The notes under the pieces were generated by a model. The model saw only the letters and a list, made by a program, of their open reading frames with translations. It was not told where the DNA came from and did no database searches. A stretch of DNA of 64,000 nt from Tychonema litorale BBK16 (GTDB lineage: Bacteria; Cyanobacteriota; Cyanobacteriia; Cyanobacteriales; Microcoleaceae): the NCBI RefSeq assembly GCF_021648855.1, contig NZ_JAKJHX010000003.1, forward strand, positions 9,333 to 73,332, read 5' to 3'. Of the stretch, positions 57,307-64,000 are shown in pieces. The position numbers were made by a program, and so were the translations under genes. The number at the start of each line of letters is the position of its first letter. Positions within the stretch are counted from its first letter, which is position 1.

Positions 57307-57416
57307 GACTTGCTCTGTTTAGTTTATAAAACTATACGAATTTTAATCTAGATTTGCGTTTAAAGCACTTCTTTATTTTAACTAATGACTATTGACTGCT
57401 GACTAATGACTTCTTC

Positions 57417-58319
57417 CTATGTTTGACAAACGGGGCAGAAATGAGTCGATCGCCCTGCTAATTTTATCCGTTCGATCGGCGTACTGCAAGTGCGACAAGG
57501 TTGGCCTTTGCGGTTGTAAACCCACGCCACACCGCCGTAGTTACCGTTTACGCCTTGGACGTTGAGAAAATTGCTAAAAGTGGTGCCGCCAGAGGCGATC
57601 GCCTTGTCGAGCACTTGAACAATCGCTGCATGGATGCGCTCAATTTGTACTTCTGTCAAATCGGCGCACAGAGTTGTCGGCAAAACTCCCGCCACAAACA
57701 AAGTTTCGTCAGCGTAGATATTGCCCAAACCCGCCACCAGAGACTGGTCTAGCAATGCTGTTTTAATTGGTCGCCCCCGTCTGTGGAGCTTTTGGGCGAA
57801 ATATGCGATCGAAAATTCGTCTGAAAATGGTTCTGGGCCTAAGACTTTGAGGCCGGTGATGACGCTGGAAACCTCTGTTTCTGGGGGGACGTACCACATT
57901 TGCCCGAAGGTGCGTTGGTCTACAAACCGCAATTCTTGGTTTCCCTCAAGGAACAATCTAACTCGCGCGTGTTTGGGTACGGGTTCGTCGCTATTCACCC
58001 ACAGCAGTTGGCCTGTCATCCGCAGGTGTACGCCCAACCAGCCAACTTTTGAAGGCAGGATGGAGGGGAGGGCGGGCACGGGAAGGAGGGCGGGCACGGG
58101 GGCACCGCCCCTACGTTGAGATAGTTCTGCCAGAAGGTATTTGCCGCGTCTGTACCACCGCTCGATCGACTTTCCTTTGAGTTTTGTCAAAAAATCGGTC
58201 GCAGAGATTGAGCGGGCGATCGAGCTAGCTAACAGCACGTCTCCGCCCAAAATTGCTCGATCGAGGGTGAGATGATTCAGCCCCCGGCAAATAGTTTCTA
58301 CTTCTGGCAGTTCGGGCAC
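57417..58319 (-). CDS. mutM: Formamidopyrimidine-DNA glycosylase with repeat-derived insert
   Basis: 300 residues, about 25 longer than usual. PELPEVETICRGL gives the catalytic N-terminal proline and Glu. The H2TH region GLGNIYADETLF is present, and the zinc finger CRTC...CPVC closes the protein. It removes oxidised purines such as 8-oxoguanine. Residues 69-90 (RRGGAPVPALLPVP...) replace a short turn after LLAELS and before GWLGVHLRMTG; the DNA is the 29-bp repeat at 58086-58114 plus a partial copy at 58068-58082. It starts two bases after the psaE stop, so the two are co-transcribed. Confidence 0.92.
   Translation of the reverse strand: MPELPEVETICRGLNHLTLDRAILGGDVLLASSIARSISATDFLTKLKGKSIERWYRRGKYLLAELSQRRGGAPVPALLPVPALPSILPSKVGWLGVHLRMTGQLLWVNSDEPVPKHARVRLFLEGNQELRFVDQRTFGQMWYVPPETEVSSVITGLKVLGPEPFSDEFSIAYFAQKLHRRGRPIKTALLDQSLVAGLGNIYADETLFVAGVLPTTLCADLTEVQIERIHAAIVQVLDKAIASGGTTFSNFLNVQGVNGNYGGVAWVYNRKGQPCRTCSTPIERIKLAGRSTHFCPVCQT
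58068..58114. repeat. GC-rich dispersed repeat inside mutM
   Basis: A full copy (58086-58114) of the 29-bp unit GAGGGCGGGCAC...CGCCCCTAC and a partial copy (58068-58082), in frame in mutM. The full copy is identical to 12312-12340. Confidence 0.88.
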
Positions 58320-58321
58320 AA

Positions 58322-58702
58322 TTAGCGCTGTTCTGTTCCTTGATTTGGGCCGCCTTCGACGGTGCCAGCAACTTCGGCTCCCGGTTTGCTGTCTGCGGAA
58401 GTTTTGGGCTGCTGGGGGGCTGCACCGCTGCCGGTTTTGCGGGTTTTCTCCGCGACGGTGGTTTGCTTACCACCGGTAGCTGCTGGTGTTGATGCTTTGG
58501 CTTTGGCTTTGGGTGCTTCAACTTCGACTACTTCGCTCATGGCAAAGTTGTTGGTGTTGACGCCGGCATAATTTACTTTGTCAAAGCGAACGATAACTGC
58601 ATATTTAATGCCGCTTGGATCTACGGTGGCGACGGTGCCCACTTCTTGATACCAGTAGGATTCTTTACGGAGAATCCGAACTTTAGAACCGCGTTGAGTC
58701 AT
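58322..58702 (-). CDS. psaE: Photosystem I subunit PsaE with long C-terminal tail
   Basis: 126 residues against the usual 65-75. Residues 1-62 are the SH3-like PsaE core ([21 protein letters not shown], [28 protein letters not shown]). PsaE sits on the stromal side of PSI and supports ferredoxin docking and cyclic flow. Residues 63-126 form an Ala/Lys/Pro/Gly-rich tail ([14 protein letters not shown]... to [10 protein letters not shown]), low in complexity. AAAGGAAA precedes the start. mutM follows with a two-base gap. Tail function is unknown. Confidence 0.93.
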   Translation of the reverse strand: MTQRGSKVRILRKESYWYQEVGTVATVDPSGIKYAVIVRFDKVNYAGVNTNNFAMSEVVEVEAPKAKAKASTPAATGGKQTTVAEKTRKTGSGAAPQQPKTSADSKPGAEVAGTVEGGPNQGTEQR

Positions 58703-59234
58703 GAGCTTTGTTTCCTTTGCGATAAATAAAACGGATAAAGCCTTTTTTTCACTTTAGTCGATCGTGCGACGCATTACAATGAACACAATGCAAGAAAGTT
58801 TAAGAAAACACTTAACAAAAGTTGATAATTAATTAAAGCCGTCCTAGAAGGCGTCGTGCTGAGCGGAGTCGAAGTAACGGGGCTTTAGACCCAATTTCTT
58901 GGTAATTTTTGTTTTATACGCCGTTTTTTGTAAAGAAAGGTAAACTTTTTGTAGTCGATCTGTGGGGATGGAAAAATAAATAACCTCACATTATCTATCA
59001 AATGACAACTGTGCGATCGGGTTGATAAAAAAGTTTACAAATCGGATTTTGTGGGGTTGTGAGGAATTGTATTTTTTGAGTGGGGGGATTGTATTTTTTG
59101 GTGGGATGCCCAGCCATAAGAGGAGACGGCAGTGCCGTGTCCCTACCCCAAAAATCATAGGTAGGGACACGGCACTGCCGTCCCCTAATTTCGACTAAAA
59201 TGATTTAAAAGCCAATTCATCGGAAATTAGTCCT
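58703..59234. other. Intergenic region with psaE promoter and repeats
   Basis: About 530 bases between divergent psaE and DUF4058 genes. It holds a fragment of the GAGCGGAGTCGAAGT repeat near 58862, an A/T-rich psaE upstream part, and the intact palindromic repeat at 59120-59193. No RNA gene was seen. Confidence 0.55.
59120..59193. repeat. Intact 74-bp member of the GGCAGTGCC palindrome family
   Basis: GAGGAGACGGCAGTGCCGTG through CCGTCCCCTAATTTCG. Left arm CGGCAGTGCCGTGTCCCTACC and right arm GGTAGGGACACGGCACTGCCG pair to give a long hairpin with short inner palindromes. This copy provides the uninterrupted reference for the split copy at 43205-43483. Confidence 0.85.
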
Positions 59235-60056
59235 ATGCCTTCACCCTTTCCTGGAATGGACCCGTACCTAGAACACCCTGATTTCTGGCAAGAAACTTAC
59301 AATCGCTTGATTGTCGCGATCGCTGATAGCATCATGCCTCAAATTCGCCCTAAATATGAGGTGGCAATTGACAAACGCATATATGAAGTTACCGATCCAA
59401 ATGACAGTAACGGCGACTCCCTATTAGTAGGTATCCCCGATGTCGCGATTAAGCGTCAACCTAATAGCCCCAGTATTTCTAGCAGTTCAGTTGCCACTTT
59501 AACTATAACACTTCCGACTACCGTCAAAGTGCCTGCTCCTGTCAAAATTACACAGACTTATCTGGAAGTACGAGAAATGACAACGAAACAAGTTGTCACC
59601 GCAATTGAAATCCTTTCTCCTGTCAACAAACGTAGTGGAGAAGGCAGAATCACTTATCTGAAAAAACGCCAGAGTATTTTAGGTAGCTTAACCAATTTAG
59701 TGGAAATTGACTTGCTGCGAAAATGGGAATCTATGCCTATACTTAATAATTCTATTGAAAGTGATTATCGGATTTTGATCAGTCCTCGAAATCGCCGTCC
59801 GTTTGCCGAACTTTATGCTTTTAATCTCCGCGATTCTCTACCTATATTTCCGCTGCCATTGCGCGAGGAAGATGTAGCACCTATTGTTAATTTACCAGAA
59901 TTATTTACAGATATTTACGATCGCGCTGGCTACGATTATCGGATCGATTACGATGGAGAACCCGTACCGTCTCTATCGGAAGAAGAACGGGTTTGGGCAA
60001 GTCAACTTTTGCAAGAAAAAGAACTGCGAGATAAACAGTCCACAGTTGAGACTTGA
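59235..60056 (+). CDS. DUF4058 family protein
   Basis: 273 residues. It begins MPSPFPGMDPYLEHPDFW, the diagnostic DUF4058 start, and continues with the core VREMTTKQVVTAIEILSPVNKRSGEGR, then SDYRILISPRNRRP and AYDFRID-like end. DUF4058 is common in filamentous cyanobacteria and resembles Uma2-type proteins in genomic context; its activity is unknown. The ATG at 59235 fits the family start exactly. Confidence 0.88.
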   Translation: MPSPFPGMDPYLEHPDFWQETYNRLIVAIADSIMPQIRPKYEVAIDKRIYEVTDPNDSNGDSLLVGIPDVAIKRQPNSPSISSSSVATLTITLPTTVKVPAPVKITQTYLEVREMTTKQVVTAIEILSPVNKRSGEGRITYLKKRQSILGSLTNLVEIDLLRKWESMPILNNSIESDYRILISPRNRRPFAELYAFNLRDSLPIFPLPLREEDVAPIVNLPELFTDIYDRAGYDYRIDYDGEPVPSLSEEERVWASQLLQEKELRDKQSTVET

Positions 60057-60231
60057 GAGTTTAGAGGTTTTTAGGATGGGGATTTATAAATCCGGTAGTA
60101 TCTTCCTGTATTCATCTCTCTATTCTCTTCCTCTGTGTCCTCTGTGCTCTCTGCGGTTAAATCATTCCGATCTAAGCAAAAACGATATAATTTGGGATAA
60201 ACTATTCCAAAGTATCGGAAGTATTTAAATT

Positions 60232-62280
60232 ATGTCGTTAGTTAGTAGTTTAGCTAATACTAAAGTTCGGGTTATTGGATGCAGTGCGGTGATGGCGATC
60301 GGGCAAGTTATTTCAAGTGCGATGAAGGATGAGGGAGTTAAAGTAGCAGCGGGGATGATTGGTGGCCCGATCGCACTTGGGGGAGTTTCTATCTTAGCAG
60401 CGATTGCCGGTGGTATGGCTGAGACTATGGCCGCTGATGCACTGGCAAATCGGATGACGGAACGATTGAGCAAAAATCCGAATGTTCTCGACAATCACGA
60501 TTTGAGTAAGGCGGCGGGTGAGGCGATCGGCTATATTTTGAGAGAGGTGGCGAAGTCGGATGAATTAATTGCGATCGCCAAAACCAAAAATTTGCCTTCT
60601 CCAAAAAATGTGCTTAGCAAATTAGCCGAAAAAACTCCCGAATATTGGCTGGATATTAACACACAAGCGGCCGACTTGTCAAGGGGTTTAAACATTTCCG
60701 AAGAGCAGCTAACCAAGATTTTTTCGGCGGATGTCGAAGAGTTCGATCGCGTTACCGGATTGACACCAGCAGATTGGGCAAGTTTCCTGCGGGAATTCGC
60801 CGCCAGCGAGGGCAAATCCTTCGATGCGGAAATTGTGGAATTTGTGGCGGACAAACTGTATACAACTTTCCCGAAAGCCTACCGCGAAGTGCTGAAACTG
60901 GATGCGGCCAAGGGAGGCGAAAAATTTGCGGCGATGCTGTTGAATCTGCACCAAATTGCTTTGACAGAATTGAGAGATTTGGGGCTGCAAAATGGGGAAA
61001 TTCTGCACAAATTGGAGGCCGTGGCGACGCAGCAGCAGATTTGTCAAGTGATGGTGAAATTGGAGGCGATCGAAATTGGCATCCGCGACGATTTGGCGCA
61101 AATTAAAACATCACTGGAACGATTTGTTGATACTGGTACGCCCCGATTGCCGCTTCCCTACGAGTGCGAAACGATTATTCAAGACCGGACTCAAGACTTT
61201 ACCGGACGGCGATTTGTGTTTGCAGCAATTGCCGAATTTTTGCAGAACAATCGCAAAGGCTATTTTGTTTTAGAAGCAGATCCGGGAGTCGGCAAAAGTT
61301 CAATTATGGCGAAGTTAGTGCTGCTGCTGAAGCGGCGCTGCGTTGCCCATTTTAACTCGCAATCTCAAGGCATTGTCCGCGCCGAACAATTTCTGGAAAA
61401 TGCCTGCACTCAGTTAATTCGACGCTTTCAACTAAATTATCCGCAACTGCCAGAAAATGCGACGAGAGATGGCAATTTTCTGAGTCGATTGTTGGGGGAA
61501 GTCAGCGCTAAATTGGGCGGCAAAAAGTTGATTATTGTCGTCGATGCCCTGGATGAAGTGGATCTCAGTTTGCAGGGGCGCGGTAGCAATGTTTTGTATT
61601 TGCCAGATGCTTTGCCGGATAACGTTTATTTTATTGTTTCCAAGCAGCCGAAAACTCTGCCTTTGCCAAATCATGACGTTTTCGATTTGATGCAGTACAG
61701 TGCAGAAAGTTTGGCGGATGTCAAGGTTTATATTGACAAACGCACGGGGAACAGCGCGTCTATTCAGAGTTGGATTAACCGTCAAAATTTGCAGCGGGAA
61801 CAGTTTGTGGCGGCGGTGGCGGAAAAAAGCCAGAATAACTTTATGTACCTGCGCTACGTGCTGAATGATATCGATACCGGCAAGTACAGCGATGTGAATT
61901 TGCAAGATTTGCCGAGGGAGTTGGAAGGATATTATGACAAGCATTGGGGGCGGATGGAAATGGCGGTTAAAGATAAAGAATTGCGCCGCCGGAAGTTGAA
62001 GGTGATTTATTTGTTGACGAAAACTCGCAAGCCTGTTTGCTGCGATATTTTGGCTGATTTTGCTGAGGAAGATGCTTTGGATGTGCAGGAAGTTCTCGAT
62101 GATTGGGAACAGTTTCTGCGGCGTAGCGGTGATAGTCCTCCCGATTACAGTATCTATCACGCGAGTTTCCAAAGATTTCTGCATCGTATAGATGTGGTGC
62201 AGAAAGCTGGGGTGTCGCTGCGGGATATTGAAACGGCGATTTCTGATAATTTGTGGGAGGATTTGTACGGCGATGAGTAA
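60232..62280 (+). CDS. NACHT/STAND-type ATPase with unknown N-terminal domain
   Basis: 682 residues. Residues 1-80 are unusual, with a hydrophobic Gly/Ala-rich segment (about 38-66, GMIGGPIALGGVSILAAIAGG) that could enter a membrane. A helical domain follows (90-280). The P-loop is ADPGVGKSS (349-357) and Walker B is LIIVVDALDE with Asp438, Asp441 and Glu442, the NACHT/STAND signature. The C-terminal helical region ends in YHASFQRFLHRI, a winged-helix-like segment. Its stop overlaps the next gene by 8 bases, and that gene encodes a WD40 propeller. Together they match the domain order of a single-chain NLR. Anti-phage or signalling roles are inferred only. Confidence 0.85.
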   Translation: MSLVSSLANTKVRVIGCSAVMAIGQVISSAMKDEGVKVAAGMIGGPIALGGVSILAAIAGGMAETMAADALANRMTERLSKNPNVLDNHDLSKAAGEAIGYILREVAKSDELIAIAKTKNLPSPKNVLSKLAEKTPEYWLDINTQAADLSRGLNISEEQLTKIFSADVEEFDRVTGLTPADWASFLREFAASEGKSFDAEIVEFVADKLYTTFPKAYREVLKLDAAKGGEKFAAMLLNLHQIALTELRDLGLQNGEILHKLEAVATQQQICQVMVKLEAIEIGIRDDLAQIKTSLERFVDTGTPRLPLPYECETIIQDRTQDFTGRRFVFAAIAEFLQNNRKGYFVLEADPGVGKSSIMAKLVLLLKRRCVAHFNSQSQGIVRAEQFLENACTQLIRRFQLNYPQLPENATRDGNFLSRLLGEVSAKLGGKKLIIVVDALDEVDLSLQGRGSNVLYLPDALPDNVYFIVSKQPKTLPLPNHDVFDLMQYSAESLADVKVYIDKRTGNSASIQSWINRQNLQREQFVAAVAEKSQNNFMYLRYVLNDIDTGKYSDVNLQDLPRELEGYYDKHWGRMEMAVKDKELRRRKLKVIYLLTKTRKPVCCDILADFAEEDALDVQEVLDDWEQFLRRSGDSPPDYSIYHASFQRFLHRIDVVQKAGVSLRDIETAISDNLWEDLYGDE

Positions 62281-64000
62281 GTTTAAAGAACGGTTGGGGA
62301 AACTGTCGCCGAAAAAGCGGCTTTATGCTTTGGAAACTCTGCCGGGGCATTTGGCGGAGAGTGTTCAAGGGGAACGGCTGCATCAGTTGTTGACGGATTT
62401 TGATTTTATTGAGGCGAAGTTGGATGCGATCGGGGTTCAAGGGTTAATTGAGGATTACGATTTGGCGAGGGTTTCTGATGTGTTGCTGTCGGAGGGGCAA
62501 GCGGGAACGCTGAAGTTGATTCAAGGAGCAATTCGCAAGTCGGCGCACGTTTTGGACAAGGATAAAACGCAACTGGCTGGGCAATTGTTGGGGAGGTTGC
62601 TACCTCATGAAATAAGTAGAATTGTAGATGTATCTAAGTATTTTTGGGAGTATTTACCATTGATTGCTAGGTTTGCTCCACATAAACCTGTAAAAACAAA
62701 GACGGAAAAAATCTCGTCATCTGATGATATTCTAGCAATGCTAGAACAAGCGAAGCAATGGAAAGATAGTCTTTGGTTGCGGCCTTTGACAGCTAATCTG
62801 GAAAGGGCAAATGAGGGTGCACTGAGAACCCTCATTGGTCATACTGACTGGGTAATAGGAGTCGCGATCGCGCCAGATGGGAAAACAGCGATTTCGGCTT
62901 CAAGGGATAAAACTCTAAAAATCTGGGACACAGACAGTGGCAGGGAACTGAAAACTCTCATCGGTCATACTGACTACGTAACAGCAGTTGCGATCGCGCC
63001 AGACGGCAAGACAGCGATTTCGGCTTCAAGGGATCAAACCCTGAAAATCTGGGACACAGACAGCGGTAAGGAACTGAAAACTCTCATCGGTCATAAAGAC
63101 TATGTATATGCAGTCGCGATCACACCCAACGGCAAAACAGTGATTTCTGCTTCAAAGGATAAAACCCTAAAAATCTGGGACACAGATAGTGGCAGAGAAT
63201 TGAAAACTCTTACTGGTCATAAAGACTATGTATATGCAGTCGCGATCGCACCAGATGGGAAAACAGCAATTTCCGCTTCAAAGGATAAGACCCTAAAAAT
63301 CTGGGACACAGATAGTGGCAAAAAACTGAGAACTATGATTGGCCATAAAGACTCGGTACGTGCAGTTGCGATCGCACCAGATGGGAAAACAGCGATTTCG
63401 GCTTCAGCGGATAAAACCCTGAAAATCTGGGACACAGACAGCGGTAGGAAATTAAGAACTCTCATTGATCATTATAGCTTGGTAACAGCAGTCGCAATCA
63501 CACCAGACGGTAAACGAGCGATTTCCGTTTCAGAGGATCGCACCCTAAAAATCTGGGACATAGACAGCGGAAAGGTAGTAATAACCCTCACCGGTCATAC
63601 TGAATATGTATATGGAGTGGCGATCGCACCAGATGGGAAAACAGCAATTTCCGCTTCCGAGGATAAAACTCTAAAAATCTGGGAAACAGATAGTGCCAGA
63701 GAACTGAGAACTCTCACCGGTTACTGGGTAAATGCAGTGGCGATCACACCAGATGGAAAAACAGCGCTTTCTGGTTCTAACTATAGTACCGTTAGTATCT
63801 GGGACATAGACAGTCACACGGAACTTAGAACCCTGACAGGTCATACTGACAATGTATATGCAGTGGCGATCGCACCAGATGGTAAAACAGCGATTTCGGC
63901 TTCATTTGATAAAACCCTAAAAATCTGGGATTTACTCACTGGCAGGGAACTTAGAACCCTGACAGGTCATACTGACAATGTATATGCAGTGGCGATCGCA
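62273..64000 (+). CDS. WD40 beta-propeller protein, partial (window edge)
   Basis: At least 576 residues, open at the window end. The ATG at 62273 overlaps the ATPase stop by 8 bases (ATGAGTAA), indicating translational coupling. Residues 1-180 are a helical linker (KFKERLGKLSPKKRLYALETLPGHL). From about 185 there are at least ten WD40 blades of near-constant form: TLIGHTDYV-AVAIAPDGKTAISASRDKTLKIWDTDSG. Most carry a GH-WD pair; one blade (LTGYWVNAVAI) is shorter. The strong repetition suggests recent blade duplication. Such propellers usually sense ligands or partners for STAND ATPases. Confidence 0.88.
   Translation, partial: MSKFKERLGKLSPKKRLYALETLPGHLAESVQGERLHQLLTDFDFIEAKLDAIGVQGLIEDYDLARVSDVLLSEGQAGTLKLIQGAIRKSAHVLDKDKTQLAGQLLGRLLPHEISRIVDVSKYFWEYLPLIARFAPHKPVKTKTEKISSSDDILAMLEQAKQWKDSLWLRPLTANLERANEGALRTLIGHTDWVIGVAIAPDGKTAISASRDKTLKIWDTDSGRELKTLIGHTDYVTAVAIAPDGKTAISASRDQTLKIWDTDSGKELKTLIGHKDYVYAVAITPNGKTVISASKDKTLKIWDTDSGRELKTLTGHKDYVYAVAIAPDGKTAISASKDKTLKIWDTDSGKKLRTMIGHKDSVRAVAIAPDGKTAISASADKTLKIWDTDSGRKLRTLIDHYSLVTAVAITPDGKRAISVSEDRTLKIWDIDSGKVVITLTGHTEYVYGVAIAPDGKTAISASEDKTLKIWETDSARELRTLTGYWVNAVAITPDGKTALSGSNYSTVSIWDIDSHTELRTLTGHTDNVYAVAIAPDGKTAISASFDKTLKIWDLLTGRELRTLTGHTDNVYAVAIA

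Noticed and set aside
60531-62440. Several long minus-strand frames opposite the NACHT ATPase
   Set aside because: They are antisense shadows of a well-supported gene; their amino-acid composition is rich in Arg/Pro/His and shows no domain.

Overview
The window is a piece of a cyanobacterial chromosome, most likely from a filamentous Oscillatoriales-type strain (Microcoleus/Oscillatoria-like; the genus is inferred). The evidence is psaE (photosystem I) and ndhO (cyanobacterial NDH-1), very frequent GCGATCGC (HIP1) octamers, many short heptanucleotide repeat arrays, many Uma2/DUF820 nuclease-like genes, and LOV and cyanobacteriochrome photoreceptors. No rRNA, tRNA or CRISPR array was seen.

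Layout. 1-11.5 kb is mostly housekeeping or conserved hypothetical: a DUF2996-like protein, a nucleotidyltransferase-fold protein, an acyltransferase/alpha-beta hydrolase pair resembling a split plant phytyl ester synthase, sdhA, a RelE-type toxin-antitoxin pair, a membrane-anchored TPR protein, a DUF39 homocysteine-biosynthesis protein and an AI-2E-type permease. 11.5-18.3 kb is accessory: three Uma2 genes and one Uma2 remnant, a PIN toxin-antitoxin pair whose toxin is frameshifted in a T7 run, and a Rpn-like protein with an LERG repeat. 12.3-14.5 and 18.4-34.7 kb form a surface-glycan or protein-glycosylation island: SPINDLY/O-GlcNAc-transferase-like proteins, very large glycosyltransferase and methyltransferase fusions, FkbM methyltransferases and a type IV pilin. 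Three of these proteins share an unnamed domain with an FPDW motif. 34.8-38.2 kb holds a short TPR paralogue and three more Uma2 genes with expanding coiled-coil repeats.

38.2-46.1 kb carries a lipid-transport pair (MlaD-like and ATPase) split by a four-helix-bundle gene inside heptamer repeats, then yvcK/cofD-like, tsaE, a nested repeat with a 201-bp MITE-like insertion, and acnB. 46.6-55.5 kb is a light-signalling block: a LOV-GGDEF-EAL protein converging on a large histidine kinase whose first GAF domain has both cysteine motifs of a DXCF cyanobacteriochrome. 56-58.7 kb holds mdh, ndhO, mutM and psaE. 59-64 kb has a DUF4058 gene and an overlapping pair, a NACHT/STAND-type ATPase and a WD40 propeller protein cut by the window edge, which together look like a split NLR.

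A theme of the window is repeat DNA entering genes: in-frame repeat-derived peptides occur in the EAL domain, in MutM and at the C-terminus of a glycosyltransferase. Three TCA-cycle genes (sdhA, acnB, mdh) lie in the window but are not in one operon. All functions are read from sequence by eye; no database search was run.
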